This document shows, in pieces, positions 9,196 to 17,703 of a stretch of 64,000 bases of DNA. The notes under the pieces were generated by a model. The model did no database searches. It worked only from the letters and a program-made list of their open reading frames with translations, and had not been told where the DNA came from. Origin of the DNA: Nocardioides luteus (lineage in GTDB: Bacteria; Actinomycetota; Actinomycetes; Propionibacteriales; Nocardioidaceae); NCBI RefSeq assembly GCF_015752315.1, contig NZ_JADOVJ010000001.1:4580501-4644500 (forward strand), read 5' to 3'. Each line of letters opens with the position of its first letter. Positions within the stretch are counted from its first letter, which is position 1. The translations under genes were made by a program, and so were the position numbers.

Positions 9196-9612
9196 TCAGG
9201 CGACGGTGAGCTTGACCTCGATGTTGCCGCGGGTGGCGTTGGAGTAGGGGCAGACCTGGTGGGCCTGCTCGGCGAGCTGCTGGGCGGTCGCGGCGTCGGC
9301 ACCGGGGATAGTGACCTCGAGCTGCACGGCGAGGCCGAAGCCGCCCTCACCGTTGCTGCCGATGCTGACGTCGGCGACGACCTCGGAGTCGGTCATGTCG
9401 ACCTTGGCCTTGCCGGCGACCAGCTTGAGCGCCGAGTGGAAGCAGGCTGCGTAGCCGGCGGCGAAGAGCTGCTCGGGGTTGGTGGCACCGCCCTCGCCAC
9501 CCATCTCCTTGGGGACGCGGACATCGGCGTCGATGAGACCGTCGGTGGACTGGACGTGGCCGTTGCGGGCGTCCCCGGTGCTGACTGCGGTGGCTGTGTA
9601 GAGAGGTGTCAT
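9196..9612 (-). CDS. ohr: Organic hydroperoxide resistance protein (Ohr/OsmC family)
   Basis: A 138-residue thiol peroxidase that reduces organic and fatty-acid hydroperoxides in the cytosol, usually with lipoylated proteins as reductant. The peroxidatic Cys57 lies in AACFHSAL and the resolving Cys121 in VCPYSNATRGN; both are the diagnostic family motifs. The ATG at 9612 gives the usual N-terminus (MTPLYTATA). A GTG seven codons upstream is also open but lies inside the operator. The gene is divergent from ohrR, and the operator palindrome abuts this start codon. Confidence 0.93.
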   Translation of the reverse strand: MTPLYTATAVSTGDARNGHVQSTDGLIDADVRVPKEMGGEGGATNPEQLFAAGYAACFHSALKLVAGKAKVDMTDSEVVADVSIGSNGEGGFGLAVQLEVTIPGADAATAQQLAEQAHQVCPYSNATRGNIEVKLTVA

Positions 9613-9633
9613 GTGCACAACTATATTGTGCAC
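9613..9633. promoter_or_regulatory. OhrR operator
   Basis: GTGCACAA (9613-9620) and TTGTGCAC (9626-9633) form a perfect 8-bp inverted repeat around a 5-nt A/T-rich centre (ctata) in the divergent ohr/ohrR gap. Its position directly before the ohr start and 27 bp before ohrR fits joint repression of both genes by a MarR-type dimer. Confidence 0.75.
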
Positions 9634-9660
9634 AACTTAATAGCGCAAGGGAGTAGACTG

Positions 9661-10122
9661 GTGAATGTGTCCGGACGTACCTATCCGCAGCTCGCGCTCG
9701 ACCTACAGCTCTGCTTCCCGCTGTACGCAGCGACCCGAGCCGTCACGAAGCGCTACGTGACACTGCTCAAGGGGACCGGCCTGACCTATCCGCAGTATCT
9801 GGTGATGCTGGTGCTGTGGGAGGCCGAGGAGCCGCTCTCGGTGAGCTCCCTCGGGCAGCGGCTGCGGCTCGACTCCGGCACCCTGACGCCGCTGCTCAAG
9901 CGGCTCGAGACCGCGGGGCTGGTGAGCCGCGACCGCGACCCCGGCGACGAGCGCCGGGTGCTGGTCAGCCTCACCGAGGAGGGCCGCGCCCTGGAGGAGC
10001 AGGTCTCCGGTGTGCCGCATCAGCTCGGCGCGTCGATGGGGATCACCCGTGACGAGGCGCTCGCGCTGCGCGACCAGCTCACCGAGCTGGTCGACCACCT
10101 CGACACGGCCGAGTCGTCCTGA
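9661..10122 (+). CDS. ohrR: MarR-family peroxide sensor OhrR
   Basis: A 153-residue winged-helix repressor of ohr. The N-terminal sensor Cys18 sits in [10 protein letters not shown], the hallmark of OhrR proteins; its oxidation by organic hydroperoxide releases DNA. The wHTH follows ([22 protein letters not shown], with [14 protein letters not shown] as the wing). The GTG at 9661 has AAGGGAG 7 nt upstream and is preferred over the GTG at 9667. It is divergent from ohr and separated by a palindromic operator, so it is probably autoregulated. Confidence 0.92.
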   Translation: MNVSGRTYPQLALDLQLCFPLYAATRAVTKRYVTLLKGTGLTYPQYLVMLVLWEAEEPLSVSSLGQRLRLDSGTLTPLLKRLETAGLVSRDRDPGDERRVLVSLTEEGRALEEQVSGVPHQLGASMGITRDEALALRDQLTELVDHLDTAESS

Positions 10123-10127
10123 GCGTC

Positions 10128-10352
10128 CTATCCCCTGGTCAGCAGCCGCTGCACGCCGAGCTTGATCAGCAGACCGCCGAGAAGGACGTCGACGACCACG
10201 AGCACCGCGTGGGCGATGTAGTAGGGCTTGGGCCGGCTCTGCTCCGGGTCCTTGGCCGTCTTGACGAGGTTGCGGCCGAAGTTGGTCCAGATCGCGATCG
10301 TCCAGATCCCGATGACCAGGATGAGCGCGCCGTCAGTCTTCTCGAGCTTCAT
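10128..10352 (-). CDS. Small membrane protein (SCO4848 type)
   Basis: A 74-residue protein with two predicted membrane helices (ALILVIGIWTIAIWTNF and HAVLVVVDVLLGGLLIKLG) joined by a basic loop. It resembles the conserved actinobacterial small membrane protein family named after SCO4848 of Streptomyces, which also lies next to a YihY gene. It starts 12 nt after the YihY stop, so the two are probably co-transcribed. The function is unknown. Confidence 0.75.
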   Translation of the reverse strand: MKLEKTDGALILVIGIWTIAIWTNFGRNLVKTAKDPEQSRPKPYYIAHAVLVVVDVLLGGLLIKLGVQRLLTRG

Positions 10353-10364
10353 GGTCCGACTCTC

Positions 10365-11288
10365 TCATCCGCTGGTGGCGTCTGAACCGGCAGCCCGGTC
10401 GGGATCGTCCGAGTCGGCCGGAGTCGCCCCGACGTGCGCATACGAGGCGGCGTACAGGATCACCATCGAGGTGTAGTGGATCCAGACGACCAGGATGAGG
10501 GCGATGCCGAAGGCCTGGAACGCGGGCTGTCCCTGGGTGGCGTTCAGCAGCAGGGTCGAGGCCTGCTTGAGGACCTCGAAGCCGATCGCGCCGAGCACGG
10601 CGCCCGCCCACAGGGGTCGCTTCGGGGTGTCCTTCTGGGGCGCCAGGTGGAACATCGCGAAGAAGAGCACGGTGTTGGCCGCCAGGCCGAGCACCAGGGA
10701 GAGGAGCACGATCAGCCAGCCGAAGCCCTCGTCTAGGCCGATCCAGTCCAGGACGTTGACCGAGAACGTACGGATGAGGCCGGTGAACGCTACGGCCACC
10801 AGCATGATCAGGCCGAGCAGGATCAGTGCGGCCAGGTCGCGGACCTTGGCCATCAGGAAGCCCGGCTGCTCCTCCTCGGGCACCAGGAAGACGGCTTCGA
10901 GGGCCTTGCGCAGCCCGTCGATGAAGCCCAGGCCGGCGTAGAGCAGACCGAACGCACCGACGATCCCGACCGCTCCGGCGGCTCGCTCGATGTCGGCGAT
11001 CTTCAGCTGACCGGGGCTGTCCCCGACCAGGCCGGGCAGGACCTGGTCGATCGCCTCGACGAGGTCGCTCTCGGCACCGCCGTAGACCTTGGCGATCTGG
11101 CCGACCGCGAAGAACGCCAGCGCGAGGATCGGGAAGGTCGACAGGAAGCCGAAGTAGGTGATCGCGCCGGCCTGCTGGGACGCCCCCACCTCGCCATAGT
11201 GCTCCTGCGTACGCACCACCCGGTCCAGTGCCGGGAAGCGAGCACGCAACTCGGCGATCTTCGCCTTGATCTTCTCTTTGTCGAGCAT
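10365..11288 (-). CDS. YihY/BrkB family membrane protein
   Basis: A 307-residue integral membrane protein with about six hydrophobic helices. Family features include the amphipathic N-terminus, AGAITYFGFLSTFPILALAFF, and the late motif IALILVVWIHYTSMVILYAAS. Members were once thought to be RNase BN; that assignment is not supported and the role remains unclear (envelope transport or assembly). The short C-terminal tail is acidic. It lies upstream of the small SCO4848-like gene on the same strand. Confidence 0.85.
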   Translation of the reverse strand: MLDKEKIKAKIAELRARFPALDRVVRTQEHYGEVGASQQAGAITYFGFLSTFPILALAFFAVGQIAKVYGGAESDLVEAIDQVLPGLVGDSPGQLKIADIERAAGAVGIVGAFGLLYAGLGFIDGLRKALEAVFLVPEEEQPGFLMAKVRDLAALILLGLIMLVAVAFTGLIRTFSVNVLDWIGLDEGFGWLIVLLSLVLGLAANTVLFFAMFHLAPQKDTPKRPLWAGAVLGAIGFEVLKQASTLLLNATQGQPAFQAFGIALILVVWIHYTSMVILYAASYAHVGATPADSDDPDRAAGSDATSG

Positions 11289-11331
11289 CCCGAGGTCCCC
11301 ATCCGTCGTTCGTAGGCGGACCCGAGCCCGC

Positions 11332-11856
11332 CTAACCGGTCAGTGCTGCTCTCAGTGCGAACTCCCGGGTCGGGCGCCAACCGTCCGTGTCGTCGTGGAC
11401 ATAGAGGTGGAACTCCTCGACCGACCACTCGCACTCGAAGTCGGCCAGCTCACCGAAAGCCTTGTCGAGGCTAGCGTCGGGAAGGTCGTGGGCGATCGTG
11501 ACATGCGGGTGATAGGGAAACGTGAGCTTCTGGTCGAGCGGACCCTGCCGAACCGTGTTGGCGAGCTGCTCACATCCCGAGATGCCCTGGACCACAGCCA
11601 CGAACACCACGGGTGAGACCGGCCGGAAGGTGCCGGTGCCGCGTAGGTGCACGCCGAACGGAGCCACCCTCGAGGCAGCCTGCTCGAGATGGCTCTCGAC
11701 GTCCGGCAGCAGATCGTCGTGGATCTCGGTCGGTGGCACAAGTGTGATGTGCGTCGGGATCATGGTCGCCGTCGCGTCCCCGAGAGACGTCCGGTAGTCC
11801 TGGAGCTGACTTGCCCACGGCTCCGGGATAGCGATGGCAACACCGATGGTGCGCAT
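11332..11856 (-). CDS. 2H phosphodiesterase / 2'-5' RNA ligase family protein
   Basis: A 174-residue cytosolic protein with the two catalytic H-x-T motifs of the LigT/2H superfamily: HITL near residue 36 and HVTI near 117. Family enzymes act on 2',3'-cyclic phosphates or 2'-5' linkages in RNA. It lies 12 nt downstream of trpS on the same strand, suggesting co-transcription, which would fit RNA/tRNA metabolism. The physiological substrate is not known. Confidence 0.85.
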   Translation of the reverse strand: MRTIGVAIAIPEPWASQLQDYRTSLGDATATMIPTHITLVPPTEIHDDLLPDVESHLEQAASRVAPFGVHLRGTGTFRPVSPVVFVAVVQGISGCEQLANTVRQGPLDQKLTFPYHPHVTIAHDLPDASLDKAFGELADFECEWSVEEFHLYVHDDTDGWRPTREFALRAALTG

Positions 11857-11868
11857 GCGCCGACCTTA

Positions 11869-13308
<1,440 letters not shown>

Positions 13309-15594
13309 GTGAACGACACGTCCGCTGCCAATGCGCGCATGCTGCTCGCGACCGATCTGGACGGAACCTTCCTAGCCGGCGACCCCGAGGCGAAGGTCAA
13401 GCTCTACCAGACGCTGAGCCGCCGCGAGGACGTACTCCTGTCCTTCGTCACCGGTCGTGGGCTGGAGTCGGTGATGCCGCTGCTCGCCGACCCGACCATC
13501 CCGACGCCCGACTTCATCATCTGCGACGTCGGCGCCACGATCGTGACCGGCCACGACCTGCTCGCCGTCGAACCGATCCAGCAGGAGATCGCGGCCAAGT
13601 GGCCCGGCGAGCTCGCCGTCCTGGAGAAGATCGGCGACCGCCCCGGCTTGGTGCGTCAGAACGTTCCCCAGGATCGCCGGGTCTCCTACTTCTGCGACCC
13701 CGAGGCCGTCACCGACGACCTCGCCCCGCTGGTCGCGGAGATCGGCTGCGACCTGCTCTACTCCCTCAGCCACTACCTCGACGTGCTGCCCGGCGGGATC
13801 AACAAGGGCCACACGGTCACCAAGCTCGTCGAGCACCTCGGCATCCCCAAGGACCGCGTGCTGGTCGCCGGCGACACCCTCAACGACCTGGCGATGTACG
13901 ACATCGGGTTCAACGGCGTCTGCGTCGGCGAGGCCGAGGACAAGCTCCTCGACGCGACCCGCGACCAGGAGCGTACGTTCCACGCCACCTCCCCCGGCAC
14001 CGGCGGGATCCTGCAGGCGATCAGGCACTTCAACCTGCTCGACGACGAGCACATCTACGACCCGGAGAACGACGCCGACGACCCCGGGAAGTCCGACCTC
14101 GTCATGGTCTACCACCGGCTCCCCTACGACGAGGTGATCGAGGAGGGAGAGGTCAAGCGTCGCCGCCCGAAGTCACCCAACGGCATCATCCCGACGCTGC
14201 TCTCCTTCTTCACCGAGCGCACCGGATCCTGGGTCGCCTGGTCGATCGACGACCCCAAACGCGGGAAGTTCGCCACCCACACGGTGGTCGACCCCAAGCT
14301 CTATCCCGGCCTGGTGGCCTCCCGGCTGCCGCTGTCGAAGAGGGACGTCGACGTCTTCTACAAACGCTTCTCCAAGGAGGCGTTCTGGCCGTTGCTGCAC
14401 ACCTTCTGGGAACGCGCGAAGTTCAAGGAGGAGGACTGGAAGGTCTACTGCCGGGTCAACAAGGCCTTCGCCGAGCAGGCGGCGGCCGAGGCGGCGTACG
14501 GCGGAATCGTCTGGATCCACGACTACAACCTGTGGATGGTGCCGGCCTACCTGCGTGAGCTGCGGCCGGACGTGAAGATCGCGTTCCTGCACCACACCCA
14601 CTTCCCCGGCGCGGACGTGTTCAACGTGGTGCCGTGGCGCCGCGAGATCATCGGCTCGCTGCTGCAGTGCGACTACATCTCGTTCCACATCCCGCGCCAG
14701 GTCGAGAACTTCGTCGACGTGGCCCGCGGCGTGGCGCCGGTCGAGGTCGTCGAGACCGAGGACTCGGCGCCGCGGTTCCGCACCTACGGCTTCGCCCTCG
14801 GCCTGGACACCATGCCCTCGGTGATCGACGTCGGCGGGCGGCGCGTGCACCTGGGCGCCAACCCGGTCAGCGTCGACACCAAGCGGATCGAGCAGACCCT
14901 GGCCTCCTCGGCGGTGCAGGCCTCGATCGCACGGGTGAAGGACGAGTTCGAGGGTCAGCGGATCGCCCTCGCGGTCTCGCGACTCGACTACACCAAGGGA
15001 GTGCTGCAGCAGCTCGAGGCCTTCGAGCGGGCGCTGCTCGAGGACCCGTCGCTGCTGGGCGAGCTGTCGCTGGTGCTGGTGTGCGTGCCCGCGGCCGGCG
15101 AGATGACCGTCTACAAGACCCTCCAGAACCAGATCGAGCAGGCGGTCGGGCGGATCAACGGCCGGTTCTCGCGGATGGGCTGGATGCCGGTCCACTTCTA
15201 CTTCCGCCCGATCCCCTTCGAGGAGCTGCTGGCCTACTACGCCAACGCCGACGTCATGTGGATCACCCCGCTGCGCGACGGCCTCAACCTGGTCGCGAAG
15301 GAGTACGCCGCGGTCCACGGTCTCCGCGGCACGAGCGGCACGCTGGTGCTCTCCGAGTTCGCCGGGGCGGCCGCCGAGCTGCGCGGCGCGGTGCTGACCA
15401 ACCCCCACGACGTCTCCGATATGGTTCGGGTCTTCCTCCAGGCCGTCGACATGGACGAGGCCGAGGCCAAGGACCGGATGCGCGGGCTGTGGGACACCAT
15501 TCGCCACCACGACTCCAAGGCCTGGGCCGACGGGTTCCTGGCCGCGGTCGAGGCCGCGACCTCCAACACCCCGGGCGACGAGGTCGAGCTCTAG
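13309..15594 (+). CDS. ggpPS: Bifunctional glucosylglycerol-phosphate synthase/phosphatase
   Basis: A 761-residue fusion predicted to make the osmolyte glucosylglycerol: the C-terminal GT20 domain joins ADP-glucose and glycerol-3-phosphate, and the N-terminal HAD domain removes the phosphate. The HAD nucleophile motif ATDLDGT has Asp16 and Asp18, with the later acid motif GDTLNDLAM near 188. The GT20 domain begins near 268 with YHRLPYDEV and PKSPNGI, which I associate with GgpS rather than OtsA, and includes HHTHFPGADVF, SRLDYTKG (about 557) and LRDGLNLVAKEY (about 654). The GTG at 13309 has GAGGAG 4 nt upstream; the open frame further upstream lacks such a site. Domain order matches the fused enzymes of Azotobacter and Pseudomonas. 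The alternative is a trehalose-6-phosphate synthase/phosphatase. Its stop overlaps that of the convergent MFS gene. Confidence 0.82.
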   Translation: MNDTSAANARMLLATDLDGTFLAGDPEAKVKLYQTLSRREDVLLSFVTGRGLESVMPLLADPTIPTPDFIICDVGATIVTGHDLLAVEPIQQEIAAKWPGELAVLEKIGDRPGLVRQNVPQDRRVSYFCDPEAVTDDLAPLVAEIGCDLLYSLSHYLDVLPGGINKGHTVTKLVEHLGIPKDRVLVAGDTLNDLAMYDIGFNGVCVGEAEDKLLDATRDQERTFHATSPGTGGILQAIRHFNLLDDEHIYDPENDADDPGKSDLVMVYHRLPYDEVIEEGEVKRRRPKSPNGIIPTLLSFFTERTGSWVAWSIDDPKRGKFATHTVVDPKLYPGLVASRLPLSKRDVDVFYKRFSKEAFWPLLHTFWERAKFKEEDWKVYCRVNKAFAEQAAAEAAYGGIVWIHDYNLWMVPAYLRELRPDVKIAFLHHTHFPGADVFNVVPWRREIIGSLLQCDYISFHIPRQVENFVDVARGVAPVEVVETEDSAPRFRTYGFALGLDTMPSVIDVGGRRVHLGANPVSVDTKRIEQTLASSAVQASIARVKDEFEGQRIALAVSRLDYTKGVLQQLEAFERALLEDPSLLGELSLVLVCVPAAGEMTVYKTLQNQIEQAVGRINGRFSRMGWMPVHFYFRPIPFEELLAYYANADVMWITPLRDGLNLVAKEYAAVHGLRGTSGTLVLSEFAGAAAELRGAVLTNPHDVSDMVRVFLQAVDMDEAEAKDRMRGLWDTIRHHDSKAWADGFLAAVEAATSNTPGDEVEL

Positions 15595-16799
15595 GACTGG
15601 GCCCGCCGCCGGTGGATGCTGGTGCTCCACACCAGCACCAGCAGCCCGGCGGCGGCCAGGCCGGCGCCGACCAACGGCGCCTCACGGACGCTCCAGACGT
15701 CGAGGGCCACACCGCCGGCGAAGGCGCCGAGTGCGTTGGCGATGTTGAGGCTCGCGTGGTTCATCGCGGCACCCAGCGTCACCGCGTCGTCGGCGACGTC
15801 CATCAGACGTACCTGCAGGTTGATCACCAGCACCGACGCCACCGCGGTGGTCAGGAAGGCGACCGGCGCGAGCCACCAACCGGCCGGGGCCACCAGCCAG
15901 AAGAGCGCCAGCACCGCCACCATCCCGAGGCTGCTGGCGAGCAGTGAGCCCATCACCGACCAGCGCGCCAGCTCTCCCGCGATCCAGGTGCCGACGACCA
16001 TCCCGGTGCCGAACGCGAAGACGAACCACGGCACCGCGCCCGCCGCCAGTCCGGCCGTGTCGGTCACGATCGGGGCGATGTAGGAGTAGGCGGCGAACAT
16101 GCCGCCGAAGCCGATCGCACCGGCGAGCATGGTCAGCCAGACCTGCTTGTTGGTGAAGAACCGGCCGGCCTCGCTGCGGCCGGTCGCGTTGGGGTCGCCC
16201 GGGAAGTGGGGCACCGAGAGTTGCACCAGGACCACGGTCAGCAGGGCGAGGCCTGCTGCGGCTGCGTACGGGGCTCGCCAGCCGGCGGTCTGGCCGAGCC
16301 ACGTGGCGAACGGGACGCCGACCACGTTGGCGACCGAGAGCCCGAGCATCACCAGGGCGACCGCACGGCCGCGGTGCTTCGGGGCGGCCATCGAGGTCGC
16401 GACGATGCTCGCGACACCGAAGTAGGCGCCGTGCGGCAGCCCGTCGAGGAACCTCGCGACCAGGAGCATCTGGTAGTCGACGGCAGCCGCGCTCAGCACG
16501 TTGAACAGCGCGTACGCCGCCATCAGCGACAGCAGCAGCCCCTTGCGCGGAAGGTGGGCGACGAAGAACGAGAGGATCGGTACGCCGACCACGACTCCGA
16601 CCGCGTAGGCGCTGATCAGGTGGCCGGCCGTGGAGGTGCGGACACCCACGCCCTCGGCGATCTCGGGCAGCACGCCCATGGTGACGAACTCGGTCGTACC
16701 GATCGCGAAACCACCCGTCGCGAGGGCGATCATCGCGATCGCGAACCGGACGGGGGTGACCTGCCTCAGGGCGGTCTCGGTGCTGGCGGTGTCGGTCAC
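15591..16799 (-). CDS. MFS transporter (DHA1/AraJ type)
   Basis: A 402-residue, 12-helix major facilitator, most like the AraJ/YdhP group of drug or sugar exporters. The N-terminal GGFAIGTTEFVTMGVLPEIA and the helix-5 region NVVGVPFATWLGQ are typical. GTG start at 16799 with GGAAGG upstream. Its stop codon shares the tetranucleotide CTAG (15591-15594) with the stop of the convergent fused GT20 gene. Two direct copies of TTCCGCGA upstream may be an operator. The substrate is unknown. Confidence 0.85.
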   Translation of the reverse strand: MTDTASTETALRQVTPVRFAIAMIALATGGFAIGTTEFVTMGVLPEIAEGVGVRTSTAGHLISAYAVGVVVGVPILSFFVAHLPRKGLLLSLMAAYALFNVLSAAAVDYQMLLVARFLDGLPHGAYFGVASIVATSMAAPKHRGRAVALVMLGLSVANVVGVPFATWLGQTAGWRAPYAAAAGLALLTVVLVQLSVPHFPGDPNATGRSEAGRFFTNKQVWLTMLAGAIGFGGMFAAYSYIAPIVTDTAGLAAGAVPWFVFAFGTGMVVGTWIAGELARWSVMGSLLASSLGMVAVLALFWLVAPAGWWLAPVAFLTTAVASVLVINLQVRLMDVADDAVTLGAAMNHASLNIANALGAFAGGVALDVWSVREAPLVGAGLAAAGLLVLVWSTSIHRRRAQS

Positions 16800-16811
16800 T
16801 ACGGCTTAACC

Positions 16812-16838
16812 TTCCGCGATTTGGGGGCTATTCCGCGA
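16812..16838. promoter_or_regulatory. Direct repeat upstream of the MFS gene
   Basis: TTCCGCGA occurs at 16812-16819 and again at 16831-16838, 19 bp apart (about two helical turns), 13-40 bp upstream of the MFS start. The spacing suggests a regulator binding one DNA face; the protein is unknown. Confidence 0.35.
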
Positions 16839-16873
16839 ATCGGTGTGACTCGGGTCCCGCTTCTCCACGCTTC

Positions 16874-16891
16874 TGTCAATATTGGTTGACA
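16874..16891. promoter_or_regulatory. Operator copy 1 (TGTCAA-N6-TTGACA)
   Basis: A perfect inverted repeat with 6-bp arms and a 6-nt spacer. Its right arm TTGACA doubles as a consensus -35 hexamer. An identical-arm copy follows with a centre-to-centre distance of 27 bp. Confidence 0.7.
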
Positions 16892-16914
16892 TCGCTGCGC
16901 TGTCAACCTACATT
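16886..16914 (+). promoter_or_regulatory. Sigma-70 promoter of the HTH/Clp-N pair (leaderless)
   Basis: TTGACA (16886-16891), a 17-bp spacer and TACATT (16909-16914) form a near-consensus promoter. The expected start of transcription falls at about 16921, the A of the ATG, so the mRNA is predicted to be leaderless. Both elements are embedded in the twin operators. Confidence 0.7.
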
Positions 16915-16918
16915 GACA
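16901..16918. promoter_or_regulatory. Operator copy 2 (TGTCAA-N6-TTGACA)
   Basis: A second perfect TGTCAA/TTGACA inverted repeat with a 6-nt spacer, covering the -10 and ending 2 bp before the ATG at 16921. Confidence 0.7.
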
Positions 16919-16920
16919 TC

Positions 16921-17133
16921 ATGACGGATGCCAAGGATCTCGCCGAGTCGGCCGCAAGCGCCGACCCGCGCACCGGACTGCGAGCCGCGCTCGCGCTACG
17001 TCGCCTCGCCGACTCGCTGGAGCGGCTGCAGGTGGCGAACGCCCGTCGGCAGGGATGGGCCTGGCAGGAGATCGCCGACGCGCTGGAGGTCAGCCGGCAG
17101 GCGGTCCACAAGAAGTATGCGAAGGAGCTGTGA
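16921..17133 (+). CDS. Small helix-turn-helix protein
   Basis: A 70-residue protein ending in a clear HTH (GWAWQEIADALEVSRQAVHKKY), resembling sigma region 4-like small regulators. The N-terminal half is a helical segment that could dimerise. The ATG at 16921 directly follows the twin operators; an in-frame ATG at 16882 lies inside the promoter and is rejected. The stop overlaps the next gene's ATG (TGATG), so translation is coupled. It probably binds the twin operators and controls its own operon; similar HTH/Clp-N pairs are common in actinobacteria. Confidence 0.82.
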   Translation: MTDAKDLAESAASADPRTGLRAALALRRLADSLERLQVANARRQGWAWQEIADALEVSRQAVHKKYAKEL

Positions 17134-17669
17134 TGTTCGAGAGGTTCACCAAACAGGCCCAGCTGGTCGTGGTCGAGGCACAGGGCGTCGCCCGAGAGCT
17201 GAACCACACCCAGATCGACACCAACCACCTGTTGCTGGCGATGCTGGGCGACCCTGAGAATCCCGCCGCCCGGGCGCTCCTCGAGGCAGGTATCGACCGC
17301 GAGCGGTTGCGCTCGGAGGTCGCGAAGGCCCACGACCGCCTCGGGCCCGACGACGCCGAGGCGCTCGCGGCTCTCGGGATCGATCTCGATGCCGTCCGGG
17401 AGAAGGTCGAGGAGGCCTTCGGCCCCGGAGCCCTGGACAAGGGCGGACCGCGGCGCCGCGGCGGGCACATCCCCTTCTCCAAGGAGGCCAAGAAGACCCT
17501 CGAGCTCTCGCTCCGCGAGGCGATCCGGCTCAAGGACCGCTCGATCGGCACCGAGCACATCCTGCTCGGCATTCTGCGGGCGGAGGGGGAAGGACATGCT
17601 GCACTACGGGCCCTCGGCGTGGATGTTGCTGCGCTGCGCAGCACGCTCGAGCACGGCGAGGCCGCCTGA
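17133..17669 (+). CDS. Clp N-terminal domain protein
   Basis: A 178-residue stand-alone protein made of two Clp N (R-domain) repeats: MFERFTKQAQLVVVEAQ...LNHTQIDTNHLLLAML near the start and FSKEAKKTLELSLREA...RSIGTEHILLGILR from about residue 110. It has no ATPase module. In ClpC such repeats bind adaptors and substrates, so this could be a substrate receptor, decoy or antibiotic/phosphoarginine sensor, but no activity can be read directly. It overlaps the HTH gene by one base and shares its predicted leaderless promoter. Confidence 0.85.
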   Translation: MFERFTKQAQLVVVEAQGVARELNHTQIDTNHLLLAMLGDPENPAARALLEAGIDRERLRSEVAKAHDRLGPDDAEALAALGIDLDAVREKVEEAFGPGALDKGGPRRRGGHIPFSKEAKKTLELSLREAIRLKDRSIGTEHILLGILRAEGEGHAALRALGVDVAALRSTLEHGEAA

Positions 17670-17703
17670 CGCCGAAGTGTCAGACGGCCTGCCGAGGCGG
17701 CGA

